A stretch of DNA of 64,000 bases from Limnohabitans sp. (GTDB lineage: Bacteria; Pseudomonadota; Gammaproteobacteria; Burkholderiales; Burkholderiaceae_C). A model generated the notes under the pieces. That model made no database searches and was not told the DNA's origin. It was given only the letters and a program-made list of their open reading frames with translations. A program made the position numbers and the translations under genes. How positions within the stretch are numbered: the stretch's first letter is position 1; each line of letters starts with the position of its first letter. Below, one piece after another: positions 1 through 7,884 of this stretch. The stretch spans positions 62,001 to 126,000 of the forward strand of contig JAOATL010000004.1 in the NCBI GenBank assembly GCA_030158125.1, written 5' to 3'.

Positions 1-609
1 GCGGGTTATCCCATTTTGATGGTCAACGCCCAAATGGGCGTCAAAAACGTGGCGGAACTGGTGGCCTACATGAAGGCTAAAAATACCACTTTCGATTGCG
101 GTGGCAGCGGCACAGCCACCATTGGACATTTTGTGTGCGCTGCGTTTGCCGTGCGCACTGGCTCCAAAATTCAGTATGTCCCCTACAAATCCAATGTGCC
201 GGCCATGACCGATGCAGCATCGGGTCAAGTGCAGTTGGTGTCCGCCTTTTACAGCGAAGTCATTCCATTCATCAACACCGGAAAGTTGATTCCATTGGGC
301 GTGTTTGGCGCAACGCGCTTACCATTGCTCCCCAACGTTCCCACCATGGAAGAGCAAGGACTGAAAGACTTAGAACTGCAAAGCTACACGGTTTACACCG
401 TACCCACAGGTACACCAGTTGCTGTGCAGCGAAAGCTCAATGCGGCCATTTTAAAAGCCGCCAATCACCCTGATGTGATGGACAAAGTGAAAGCCGCTGG
501 CGGCATTTACATCGACATGAATTTAGAAGAAACACAGGCTTGGCAAAAACGCATCCAAGCCCGCTGGAACAACATTGTCCAAGAGACAGGCATCAAGCTC
601 GAAAAATAA
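1..609 (+). CDS. Bug/TctC-family solute-binding protein, C-terminal part (5' truncated by window)
   Basis: The frame is open from the first base, so the true start lies outside the window; about 202 residues are visible. They match the second lobe of the periplasmic binding proteins of the Bug (Bordetella uptake gene) / tripartite tricarboxylate transporter family: the VPYKSNVPAMTD segment, a RLPLLPNVPTMEEQG loop and the GTPVAVQRKLNAAI helix are typical. Such proteins capture small carboxylates for TctAB-type or other importers, but the ligand cannot be read from sequence. A full-length paralogue with the same RxPxLPNVPTM loop lies at 7885-8853. Its membrane partners are not in the window. 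Confidence 0.85.
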   Translation, partial: AGYPILMVNAQMGVKNVAELVAYMKAKNTTFDCGGSGTATIGHFVCAAFAVRTGSKIQYVPYKSNVPAMTDAASGQVQLVSAFYSEVIPFINTGKLIPLGVFGATRLPLLPNVPTMEEQGLKDLELQSYTVYTVPTGTPVAVQRKLNAAILKAANHPDVMDKVKAAGGIYIDMNLEETQAWQKRIQARWNNIVQETGIKLEK

Positions 610-636
610 TCGACCCCAAGTGCCCCACGTGCGGTT

Positions 637-1431
637 TCACTGCCCCGCAGAACGCGCAGGAACCGTGACAGCCCTGCCTAAATGCAGGCCAGAGTCGAGC
701 AAGATGGTTTCACCGGTGACGGTGCGAGCACCATCCACCAACCAGATGATTGATTCAGCCACATCTTCTGCGGTACACGCTCGCCCCAACGGCGTGGTTT
801 GCTCATACTGAGTCTTGAGTTTTTCAAAGTTCTCCTGGCCTACGCCATCCACAAACCACCGTGTCGTGATCATGCCGGGGCAAACCGCGTTGACTCGAAC
901 ATCTGGCGCCAATGTGCGCGCCAGGTGCAGCGTCATGGCGTTCATAGCACCTTTAGACGCAATGTAAGGCACACTCGATCCAATGCCCAAGGCACCCGCA
1001 ACAGAAGACACATTGACAATGCAACCTTGTGATATTTTGAGGTGCGGAACGCAGGCGCGCACCATCTGAAAAGTACCCAAAACGTTGACCTCAAAAATGC
1101 GCTGAAACACTTCAGCATCCAGCGCATCCCAGTTGGCTCCCCCTGAAAAAGTGGTAATGCCAGCGTTGTTGACCAATGCATCCAAACGGCCCCATTTGGA
1201 CAACGCAGCTGCCACCATGTCTTTGCAAGCTTTGTCATCAGAAACATCCGCTTTGAAAAGCAATGTGTCAGCGCCCGCTGCGCGGCAAGCAGCTTCCGTC
1301 GCCAACGCTTCGGACTCACTTTTGGCATAGTTGATGACCAGGTTGTAGCCAAGCCGAGCCAATCCCAGCGCAGTTGCAGCCCCCACGCCCGTGCCCGACC
1401 CCGTGACCAAAGCGACCTTCTTGTTAGACAT
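637..1431 (-). CDS. SDR-family NAD(P)-dependent oxidoreductase
   Basis: 264-residue classical short-chain dehydrogenase/reductase. Visible motifs: the TGSGTGVG nucleotide-binding turn near residues 10-17, NNAG near 90, the catalytic Ser in NVSS, and the YIASK Tyr-x3-Lys pair, followed by the CPGMITTRW loop. These make it an active-looking Rossmann oxidoreductase acting on an alcohol or ketone; the substrate is unknown. The C-terminal extension after the usual SDR end (GLHLGRAV...) is slightly long. It is convergent with the truncated Bug gene and divergent from the universal stress protein gene, with a 92-base intergenic region holding a strong FNR-like box. FabG-like 3-oxoacyl reductase is an alternative label. 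Confidence 0.88.
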   Translation of the reverse strand: MSNKKVALVTGSGTGVGAATALGLARLGYNLVINYAKSESEALATEAACRAAGADTLLFKADVSDDKACKDMVAAALSKWGRLDALVNNAGITTFSGGANWDALDAEVFQRIFEVNVLGTFQMVRACVPHLKISQGCIVNVSSVAGALGIGSSVPYIASKGAMNAMTLHLARTLAPDVRVNAVCPGMITTRWFVDGVGQENFEKLKTQYEQTTPLGRACTAEDVAESIIWLVDGARTVTGETILLDSGLHLGRAVTVPARSAGQ

Positions 1432-1457
1432 GGTTTTCCTTTCGAATATTAAAAAAC

Positions 1458-1498
1458 TTGATGCGTATCAAGTTTTTTTCAGATTACTTGTTTAAGAT
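1458..1498 (+). promoter_or_regulatory. FNR/Anr-type box and -10 element of the uspA promoter
   Basis: Bases 1458-1471 read TTGATGCGTATCAA, a perfect match to the FNR consensus TTGAT-N4-ATCAA. The box centre is 1464.5. A TAAGAT hexamer at 1493-1498 would place transcription start near 1505-1506, putting the box at about -41.5, the class II activator position. The gene start follows at 1524 with GAAAGG as ribosome site. The dyad extends to 12-base arms (1451-1462 and 1467-1478) with A/T runs, so it also resembles a terminator hairpin, but it lies between two divergent gene starts where a terminator has no obvious role. Confidence 0.75.
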
Positions 1499-1523
1499 TA
1501 AACATCACTTTGAAAGGTTTTGT

Positions 1524-1952
1524 ATGAAATTACTGGTTGCAATCGATGGCTCTAAAGCTTCTGAAGGCGCTGTGAAGTATGCCGCCCGACTGTTCAACAG
1601 CTTGAACACCGAAAGCCACATCACTTTGATCACCGTCCTCGACGACAGTTCGCTCCGTTTGTTTAAGAAACACACGCCCAAAGGCGCCGTGGAAGACTAT
1701 CTGCGTGAGATGGCCGACAACAACTTGGCATGGGCCATTAAGTATTTGAACAAAACCAAATTGCCACACGACATGTCCATCCGTTACGGACACCCCAGCG
1801 AGCAAATCATGAAAGAAGCTCAGTCCGGCAAATTTGACATGATCATCATGGGCACCAAAGGACGTTCGTCCTGGGCGGACACCGTGATTGGTTCTGTGGC
1901 GCAACGCGTTGTGGCCACTTCGAAGATTCCTGTGGTCTTGGTGAAGAACTAA
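1524..1952 (+). CDS. Universal stress protein (UspA family, ATP-binding type)
   Basis: 142-residue single-domain Usp. It starts MKLLVAIDGS and ends with the beta-strand IPVVLVKN. The nucleotide-binding signature G-x2-G-x9-G-S is intact (GTKGRSSWADTVIGS), so it belongs to the ATP-binding subclass. The start at 1524 is chosen over an upstream in-frame codon at 1458 because it has a GAAAGG ribosome site and the upstream codons lie inside the promoter box. Cytoplasmic stress/anaerobic survival role is known for the family. The FNR-type promoter predicts induction at low oxygen. Monocistronic, since a long hairpin follows the stop. Confidence 0.9.
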   Translation: MKLLVAIDGSKASEGAVKYAARLFNSLNTESHITLITVLDDSSLRLFKKHTPKGAVEDYLREMADNNLAWAIKYLNKTKLPHDMSIRYGHPSEQIMKEAQSGKFDMIIMGTKGRSSWADTVIGSVAQRVVATSKIPVVLVKN

Positions 1953-1958
1953 AGCCGC

Positions 1959-1992
1959 GCATGGCTTGCTGACATTCACTGGCAAGCCATGC
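1959..1992 (+). other. Perfect 11-bp stem hairpin after uspA
   Basis: GCATGGCTTGC at 1959-1969 pairs perfectly with 1982-1992 across a 12-base loop. It starts seven bases after the uspA stop and ends ten bases before the ATG of the next small gene. There is no U run after it, so it is not a classic intrinsic terminator; it may protect the uspA 3' end or limit read-through. Confidence 0.5.
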
Positions 1993-2002
1993 TCATTTCC
2001 CC

Positions 2003-2200
2003 ATGAAAATTTCCAGACTCTTTCAACCACGAAATCCGCTCTTTTGGCTTTTGCTTGTGCTGAATTTGCTCTCCATGGCCTTGTCACATGTGGCGCAAAA
2101 TGTGGCACTCAACACCTTGGGCACAACACTGCTTGTGCTGACAGCGCTTGCCAATGCTTTGCTAAGCGCTTATTTGGCTTGGCGCCTGGTCAAGTCTTAG
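2003..2200 (+). CDS. Small hydrophobic protein, one or two membrane segments, unknown function
   Basis: 65 residues: a short basic N-terminus (MKISRLFQPRNP), then a hydrophobic stretch LFWLLLVLNLLSMAL and a second TTLLVLTALANALLSAYLAW, ending WRLVKS. It looks like a two-helix inner-membrane miniprotein. The ATG lacks a strong ribosome site. The last 11 bases overlap the 3' end of the convergent GTPase gene. I do not recognise a family; the coding call rests on hydrophobic organisation and frame integrity. Confidence 0.5.
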   Translation: MKISRLFQPRNPLFWLLLVLNLLSMALSHVAQNVALNTLGTTLLVLTALANALLSAYLAWRLVKS

Positions 2201-3125
2201 TTTTACGCGCTTTCTTTTTTTCTTTTTGCAACGCGTCTTTTTTGGCGGCCCGTTCTGCATCGGCTTGAAGACCCGTGGCCAGCCACAGCGCAAATTCAGC
2301 CGGTGTTTCAAGCGTCAGCCGCCCCAAAGCCGCAGAGCGAAAATCATGAATCACAATTTCTGCAGCCTTGGTGGTGTTGACGCGGCCACCACTTTGAATG
2401 GCGCCGCGGTACCTCGCAATGGCTTCGAGCAAAGTTTCATCAGAATGTTCTGTCACATTTTGAATTTTGTAGCGCGTGCTGAGGGCCTCGGGGTAATGCG
2501 GAATCAAATAATGAAGCAGCTCCAATGCAACTTCTTCATCGTCAAACGCGTTAACACCAATGGCACCACTGGCAGCCAAGTTGTAGCCGCTTTTTTCCAC
2601 GATGATGCGTGGCCATAAAACACCTGGCGTGTCATACAGGTAAAAGTCATCGGCCAACGTAATGCGTTGCTCTAATTTGGTCACACCCGCTTCATCACCC
2701 GTTTTGGCCGCACGCTTACCTTTGAGGGTGTTGATCAGCGTAGACTTGCCCACATTGGGTATGCCGCAAATGAGCACTCGCATGGGTTTGGCCATGCCGC
2801 CTCTGTTGGGGGCCAGCAGATGACATGCCTCAATCAAGGCTTTGGCCGGCGAGACCATGCTGGTGTCCAAACCGATGGCGCGCACATTGGGCATGGCGTT
2901 GTAGTGATCAAGCCACAGCTTGGTTCTGGCCGGGTCGGCCAAATCTTGTTTGCTTAGAACCTTGAGGCCAGGCTTGCCTTGTATGAGTTGTGCCAACATG
3001 GGGTTTGCACTAGAGCCTGGCAAACGCGCGTCGAGCATTTCAATGACAACATCAATGTCTTTGATGCGCTCCTCTATCGCTTTGCGCGTGAGGTGCATGT
3101 GACCGGGAAACCATTGAATTGCCAT
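2190..3125 (-). CDS. ylqF: Ribosome biogenesis GTPase YlqF/RbgA type
   Basis: 311 residues from MAIQWFPGHM, the canonical YlqF N-terminus; a start six codons upstream is possible but not family-like. The G motifs are circularly permuted as in YlqF/YawG GTPases: the G4-like SKQD (near residue 60) comes before the P-loop GIPNVGKS (near 120) and the G3 DTPG (near 165). The family assists late large-subunit ribosome assembly in the cytoplasm. A C-terminal lysine-rich tail (KKDALQKEKKKARK) is suited to rRNA contact. Upstream of the start lies a cluster of repeats. Confidence 0.92.
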   Translation of the reverse strand: MAIQWFPGHMHLTRKAIEERIKDIDVVIEMLDARLPGSSANPMLAQLIQGKPGLKVLSKQDLADPARTKLWLDHYNAMPNVRAIGLDTSMVSPAKALIEACHLLAPNRGGMAKPMRVLICGIPNVGKSTLINTLKGKRAAKTGDEAGVTKLEQRITLADDFYLYDTPGVLWPRIIVEKSGYNLAASGAIGVNAFDDEEVALELLHYLIPHYPEALSTRYKIQNVTEHSDETLLEAIARYRGAIQSGGRVNTTKAAEIVIHDFRSAALGRLTLETPAEFALWLATGLQADAERAAKKDALQKEKKKARKTKT

Positions 3126-3189
3126 AAAGAAAATGAACCCCAAAAATCAGAAGCCTCAATTGTCCAACACTTCCACCCCTATTGGCATC

Positions 3190-3302
3190 AAATGGGGTCA
3201 ATTGGGGTTATCAATTGGGGTCAGATCAACATTAATTGGCCCCTTGTTGGAGCCAGCGCCTGCATAACTCAAAACATAAATGGGGTCAGATCACAATTAA
3301 TG
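3190..3302. repeat. Cluster of TGGGGTCA(GATC) repeats, REP-like
   Basis: Within 113 bases the core TGGGGT occurs four times: near 3193, 3203, 3216 and 3281. Two copies extend to TGGGGTCAGATC followed by an A/T-rich tail with ATTAAT. The copy at 3213-3236 recurs almost exactly (23 of 24 bases) in inverted orientation at 10712-10735. The intervening 40 bases carry no gene. This organisation resembles REP-type elements spread by RAYT transposases; no transposase gene is in the window. Confidence 0.6.
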
Positions 3303-3351
3303 AATGTTGATTGAACAGACTGGGTGGAATTCAACAAACAATGCCTGTGCG

Positions 3352-4125
3352 TTACCAACGGTATGCCAGGCCAACGCCCATCGTGCGCGCACGTCCGCCT
3401 GCTGAGGAGGAATCGTTGGCTTGGCTTGCAGAGACCTTAAAGCCCCATTCGCGCGTCACAAAATGATGCCATGTGATGCCACGAGAATTTGACCTTGACC
3501 CTGCCAGTAGTGCGCTACTAAAGTCATCACTCCGGCCGCTGGAAAGATTTGCTTCCAAGTAATGATCAGCATGACCTTTGTCATAGTAACGAATCATCAA
3601 ACGGTCACCTCGCCCTACAGAGCCATCCGAGCTGACGCGTTGATGCCTTATTTGCGCATAAAAATTGCCCCAATACTTGCCAATGGCAGCCCCCTCAATT
3701 TTGACATTGGACGTGAATCCTAAATGATCACGGCTAGCGGCAAGCTCCCAACCGCCACCGACATTTTGGTAGACCTCTGCACGCCATGATTTGCCGGGGT
3801 ACAAATCCGGTAAGGCCGCATGCTGGTAGCGCACATTGGCATAGGCACCTTGCCATAAGCGCGGATATGCATCAAGCGCCAATGCCGAATCGCTGTAGCC
3901 AAAGCGGTTCAAATTCAATTGCTCGACAGCAATAGAGCCCAAAGGGGTGTGACGTCGCAATGAAATTGAGCGCTCTTGCGCATTTCCAAAATCATTCTTG
4001 GTGTTGCCCACATTGATCGAGGCAGACCAGCCAGGTTTGTTTGTTTCGTTCGAGGCATTTTGAGCCAAACTTAAAGAGGCAAACAACACACCCCAAAGTG
4101 TCAGTACTGAGCGAGAAAATTGCAT
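3352..4125 (-). CDS. YaiO-like outer-membrane beta-barrel protein
   Basis: 257 residues from MQFSRSVLTLWG; residues 1-21 form a signal peptide (hydrophobic core LTLWGVLFASLSLAQ, cleavage after a SLAQ-like site). The mature part is a series of alternating amphipathic strands with aromatic girdles (GWSASINVG, NVGGGWELAAS, FYAQIRHQRV) and ends GLAYRW, a C-terminal aromatic typical of BAM-inserted barrels. The GGGWEL and KYWGNFYAQIR patterns resemble the YaiO barrel family. Function of the family is unclear. It is eight bases downstream of cho on the same strand. Confidence 0.65.
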   Translation of the reverse strand: MQFSRSVLTLWGVLFASLSLAQNASNETNKPGWSASINVGNTKNDFGNAQERSISLRRHTPLGSIAVEQLNLNRFGYSDSALALDAYPRLWQGAYANVRYQHAALPDLYPGKSWRAEVYQNVGGGWELAASRDHLGFTSNVKIEGAAIGKYWGNFYAQIRHQRVSSDGSVGRGDRLMIRYYDKGHADHYLEANLSSGRSDDFSSALLAGSRSNSRGITWHHFVTREWGFKVSASQANDSSSAGGRARTMGVGLAYRW

Positions 4126-4133
4126 AGATGGAC

Positions 4134-4958
4134 TCAATTGTGAATGACAGCCGCAATCTGTAAAGTCCCCATCATGATGGGTTTCACCAGAATTTTGTAA
4201 GTGTCCAGATCAAAACTTTGCTGAACAGAGAAGGTTACCTGATTTGACTTTGAGCACCACGTACCCAAATAACGCCAATCATGTAAACGGTGGCGTTGAA
4301 TCCAGCCTTGATTTTCTTCGACCAAATCAATGGCCCCCGCAAACGGCCACGCATACACCTTGAGGTCGATCAATGCACTGAGCAAGCGCTGATCATGGGC
4401 TGTGCGTAACTCGCGGCCCACACAAGCCCCCAAGCATGTTTTAACCTGCAGACCAAAACAGCCACGTGCAGTGATTTTTTCTAAACCCAGCAAGGCTTGG
4501 CACAAATTGTGTTGGTCCGCCAACTCGCGCAGCTTCATCTGGGCCGCGTGCCTAGAACTGAACAAGCCATACAAACCATCCACTGTGCCAAGTCCCAAGT
4601 CTTGACCGCTCACAATCTCGGGTGCCCATTCGCCATTTCGTTGGTGCAACTGAATGCTGCACAGCTTTCGGAGCCTGCGCAGCCTGATGTTGTACAGTGG
4701 ATTGAGTGTCTTGATCAGGTGGGACTCTAAAAGCAGCGCACCAATTTCACCAGCCGTTTCGATCACGTCAACACGTCGAGTTTGGCCCATCATTTCTGCT
4801 TCGTCCGACGCTCGAAAGTGTGCCTGTACGCGGCTTCGAATGTCAACGCTCTTGCCGATATAAAGGGGCAATGTTCCCTCACCCCTGAAAATATAGACAC
4901 CTGAGGTGCGAGGCAGCGCCGCAATCGATGCTGCATCCATGTAGGCACTTGAGCTCAT
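4134..4958 (-). CDS. cho: Excinuclease Cho (UvrC homologue), GIY-YIG endonuclease
   Basis: 274 residues. The N-terminal GIY-YIG nuclease domain (residues about 12-90) shows GVYIFRGEGTLPLYIGKS, then the Arg of DIRSRV and a conserved Glu in LLLESHLIKTLNPLYN. The second half keeps the UvrC-N-like TARGCFG and TCLGACVG cysteine segments but lacks UvrC UVR, RNase H-like and HhH domains, which is the definition of Cho. It makes the 3' incision at UvrAB-marked lesions. The start at 4958 is used because longer versions would run into the lysR gene upstream. uvrB lies elsewhere in the window (23366). Confidence 0.88.
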   Translation of the reverse strand: MSSSAYMDAASIAALPRTSGVYIFRGEGTLPLYIGKSVDIRSRVQAHFRASDEAEMMGQTRRVDVIETAGEIGALLLESHLIKTLNPLYNIRLRRLRKLCSIQLHQRNGEWAPEIVSGQDLGLGTVDGLYGLFSSRHAAQMKLRELADQHNLCQALLGLEKITARGCFGLQVKTCLGACVGRELRTAHDQRLLSALIDLKVYAWPFAGAIDLVEENQGWIQRHRLHDWRYLGTWCSKSNQVTFSVQQSFDLDTYKILVKPIMMGTLQIAAVIHN

Positions 4959-4971
4959 GTCAACCCGCCTA

Positions 4972-5892
4972 TCAAGACCTGGGCATGGGCTGATTTTTCC
5001 AATAATCCTCTGAGGAAAATCGCTCTGCCAAAAATTGAACAAAAGTGCGAATGCGTTCCGGCAAACGACGGTCTGGCAGAAACACAGCGTAGAGCGTACT
5101 TTCAGGCAAACTGTAATCGCTGAGCAACTCGACCAACTGCCCAGAGGCAATGTAAGGTGCAATGGCAAACGATGGCAGTGCGGCGATGCCCAAACCCGAC
5201 ACGGCCGCATCTAACAAACCCTCCGCCACGTTAGCGCGTAAATTGCCGGCGACTTTGATGCTTTGCTCGCCTTCTCGGCTTTTAAAACGCCAATCGCCAC
5301 CTTTGGGCCGGTCGTATACCAAGCAATTCAATTCCAATAAATCACGTGGCGTGACCGGTACACCATGGCGCGCAATGTAGTCTGGAGACGCCACCACCAT
5401 CCAACGCGCAGGTGCCAGACGTCGAGCCACCAAGTTACTCAAGCGGGGTTCCTCCGCCAAGCGCACCACCAAGTCTGCATTGCCTGAAATCAGGTCGGCA
5501 AAACGCTCGGACAAGGTGACCTCAATTTGAATAGAGGGGTTCAACGTCAGGAAATCATTGACGGCGGGCAGCAAATGCATTCGACCGAAAGTGATGGCCG
5601 TGCTGATGCGAATCAAGCCATGAGAGCCGCGAGACAACTCCTCTACATCGCGAACCGCCTGATCTGCCTCGTCAATCAGCCGGGCACATCGGTCGTAGAA
5701 ACGTTCACCGGCTTGGGTTAACCCTATCTTTCGAGTGCTGCGATTTAACAATTTAACGCCAAGCGACACTTCCAAATCTTGAATATGCCGTGTCACCAGC
5801 GCTTTGGAAATACCGCAATGGTCTGCGGCAGCCGTGAAGCTGTTGGCTTTGACCACTGCCACAAAGGTGGCCAATGCATTCAGATCGCGCAT
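4972..5892 (-). CDS. LysR-family transcriptional regulator
   Basis: 306 residues. The winged HTH is at residues 1-60 (DLNALATFVAVVKANSFTAAAD, then ISKALVTRHIQDLEVSLGVKLLNRSTR). The co-inducer domain starts near residue 90 (GLIRISTAITFGR) and resembles the DmlR/AaeR-like group. It is transcribed divergently from the alpha/beta hydrolase pair and Bug binding protein at 6045-8853, with 152 bases between, so these are its likely targets. Two ATTC(A/G)TGAA palindromes lie in that spacer. The effector is unknown. Confidence 0.92.
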   Translation of the reverse strand: MRDLNALATFVAVVKANSFTAAADHCGISKALVTRHIQDLEVSLGVKLLNRSTRKIGLTQAGERFYDRCARLIDEADQAVRDVEELSRGSHGLIRISTAITFGRMHLLPAVNDFLTLNPSIQIEVTLSERFADLISGNADLVVRLAEEPRLSNLVARRLAPARWMVVASPDYIARHGVPVTPRDLLELNCLVYDRPKGGDWRFKSREGEQSIKVAGNLRANVAEGLLDAAVSGLGIAALPSFAIAPYIASGQLVELLSDYSLPESTLYAVFLPDRRLPERIRTFVQFLAERFSSEDYWKNQPMPRS

Positions 5893-5916
5893 CGGTTCAT
5901 TCCTGTAAACAATGTA

Positions 5917-5971
5917 TTCATGAAAAGCCCTTCCTTCTCCAGCCCACCGAAAGTATAGTCATTCGTGAATG
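5917..5971. promoter_or_regulatory. Paired palindromes in the lysR-hydrolase spacer
   Basis: TTCATGAA at 5917-5924 and CATTCGTGAATG at 5960-5971 are related dyads (ATTC[A/G]TGAA) about 44 bases apart. LysR regulators usually bind a recognition dyad and a second activation site near their own start, so these are candidate sites. The spacing is somewhat long for one tetramer. Confidence 0.4.
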
Positions 5972-6044
5972 GGGTGGGCACTGAGTCGCGTGACTTCAGT
6001 TCACTCTCCCTGGCATGTTCAATTTTCTCTACAAGGTATTTACT

Positions 6045-6938
6045 GTGATCTGGTCTCAAGAACATTTTGTCACTCGCGAAGACGTTCGCCTTTATGTCTA
6101 CCGTAAACGCGCAACAGCCCCGCAAGCGGGAGAAGCCCCCAAACCCGTTTTATTGCTGGTTCATGGCTCTACTGTTTCTGGACGCAACACCTACGACTTG
6201 CAAGTACCTGGTGGCAAAGACTACTCTGTCATGGATTACTTCGCCGAGCGTGGTTATGACGTTTGGACGGTAGACCACGAAGGCTACGGACGCTCGAGCT
6301 GGTCTGGCCGCGGCAACAGCGACGTGCGCACAGGCGCCAAAGATCTGGCTGCTGTGGTGCCCTTTATTTTGAAGGAAACGGGCGTCGCTCAAATCAATAT
6401 TTTTGGTTCGTCCTCAGGCGCCTTGCGTGCTTGCGTCTACACCGAAGCGCATCCAGAAACCGTGGCCCGACTTGGATTGTCTGCTTTGGTTTACACAGGT
6501 GCTGGTGCACCAACGCTTGAGCAACGCCGCAAAAAACTGCCCGAGTACAGTGCCAGCCCTCGCCGCAAAGTAGACCTGGCTTTTTACGAAGGCATGTTCA
6601 ATCGCGACAAACCCGGTTCTAGCGAAGACAGCGTGCCAAAGGCCATTGCCGCAGCCGAGCTGCCGCTGGTCAGTGAAGTGCCAACTGGCACCTATGTTGA
6701 CATGTGCGCCAACCTGCCCTTGGTGAAACCCGAAAACATTCCATGCCCTACTTTGGTCATTCGCGGTGAGTACGACGGCATTGCCGCCGAACCCGACTTG
6801 CTCGATTTCTTTACCCGACTGCCCACCAAAGACAAACAGTTTGTGGTTCTCTCGGGCATTGCACACAACCCCATGATGGGTGTGGTGCGCAACAAGTTCC
6901 ATCACGCGCTCGAGACTTTCCTCAAAGCTCCCTTGTAA
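6045..6938 (+). CDS. Alpha/beta hydrolase, paralogue 1
   Basis: 297 residues from a GTG at 6045, preceded by AAGG at good spacing; an ATG ten codons upstream (6015) is also open but lacks a counterpart in the paralogue. Fold landmarks: oxyanion segment VLLLVHGS, the GYDVWTVDHEGYGRSS strand, the nucleophile elbow GSSSG, the acid strand VIRGEYDGIA and the catalytic His near SGIAHN. The next gene is a clear paralogue with the same order of motifs, including TGTYVDMC before the acid. Likely esterase or C-C/amide hydrolase in a small catabolic unit under the divergent LysR. Confidence 0.85.
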   Translation: MIWSQEHFVTREDVRLYVYRKRATAPQAGEAPKPVLLLVHGSTVSGRNTYDLQVPGGKDYSVMDYFAERGYDVWTVDHEGYGRSSWSGRGNSDVRTGAKDLAAVVPFILKETGVAQINIFGSSSGALRACVYTEAHPETVARLGLSALVYTGAGAPTLEQRRKKLPEYSASPRRKVDLAFYEGMFNRDKPGSSEDSVPKAIAAAELPLVSEVPTGTYVDMCANLPLVKPENIPCPTLVIRGEYDGIAAEPDLLDFFTRLPTKDKQFVVLSGIAHNPMMGVVRNKFHHALETFLKAPL

Positions 6939-6966
6939 GCACTTAACAACCCAAGAAAGCCATAGC

Positions 6967-7881
6967 ATGACAACTGTTCAATGGACAGGCGGCACAGAGC
7001 ACTGGACCCACAAAGGCGACATTCGACTCTTTTTGTGGAACAAACCAGCGCACAAAAACGTGGCGCCTGCCGGCACCATCTTGTTTGTTCATGGCTCTTC
7101 AATGGCCTCTCAACCCACCTTCGACCTGTCGGTGCCAGGTCGCCCTCACTCTTCCGTGATGGACTGGTTTGCAGAACGGGGTTTTGACACTTGGTGCATG
7201 GACAACGAGGGCTACGGCCGCTCCGACAAAAACCGCCCCATCAACTTTGACATCAGCAATGGCGCAGATGATTTGGCGGCAGGCAGCCAGTACATCCATC
7301 AAACAACGGGCGCCAAAAACCTCATGGTGTACGGCATTTCGTCGGGTGCTCTGAAAGCTGCGTTGTTTGCACAGCAGCACCCAGAGCGAATCGCCAAATT
7401 GGCCTTGGATGCTTTCGTCTGGACTGGCGAAGGCAGCCCGACCTTGGCCGAGCGCAAGAAGAAATTGCCCGAGTTTTTAGCCAAAAATAGCCGCCCTATT
7501 GACCGTGCATTTGTACACAGCATTTTCAACCGCGACCACGGTGCATGTGCCGATGAGGCCACCAAAGATGCGTTTGCCGACGCCATCCTCACACTGGACT
7601 CATCCATGCCCACAGGCACCTACGTTGACATGTGTTCCAAACTGCCGTTGATTGACCCCACACAAGTTAAATCGCCAACGCTCATCATGCGCGGCGAATA
7701 CGATGGCATTGCCAGCTTGGACGACTTGTTGAAATTTTACAAACTGCTGCCCTGCCCTAACAAACAGTTCAGCATCATGGAAGGCATTTCACATGCCAGC
7801 TTCCAGCAGAAAAACTACCTCATGGTTTATCAAATTCTGCACAGCTTTTTTTCTCAACCCGAACCCACTTTCCGAGGTTAA
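6967..7881 (+). CDS. Alpha/beta hydrolase, paralogue 2
   Basis: 304 residues from ATG 6967, 28 bases after the first hydrolase. Motifs: LFVHGSSM, FDTWCMDNEGYGRSD, nucleophile GISSG, RGEYDGIAS acid region and GISHAS His. Blocks shared with paralogue 1 include the RKKLPE segment, FNRD and PTGTYVDMC, so the pair arose by duplication. The nucleophile elbow differs (GISSG against GSSSG), which hints at different substrates. It is followed three bases later by the Bug binding protein, consistent with one transcript. Confidence 0.85.
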   Translation: MTTVQWTGGTEHWTHKGDIRLFLWNKPAHKNVAPAGTILFVHGSSMASQPTFDLSVPGRPHSSVMDWFAERGFDTWCMDNEGYGRSDKNRPINFDISNGADDLAAGSQYIHQTTGAKNLMVYGISSGALKAALFAQQHPERIAKLALDAFVWTGEGSPTLAERKKKLPEFLAKNSRPIDRAFVHSIFNRDHGACADEATKDAFADAILTLDSSMPTGTYVDMCSKLPLIDPTQVKSPTLIMRGEYDGIASLDDLLKFYKLLPCPNKQFSIMEGISHASFQQKNYLMVYQILHSFFSQPEPTFRG

Positions 7882-7884
7882 ACC

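Noticed and set aside
1451..1478. Hairpin read as an intrinsic terminator
   Set aside because: It lies between divergent gene starts, not downstream of a gene; a regulator box (FNR type) explains the dyad better.
4959..5210. N-terminal extension of cho to 5210
   Set aside because: The extra 84 codons overlap the lysR gene on the same strand in another frame and bear no family similarity; ATG at 4958 fits the GIY-YIG domain start.
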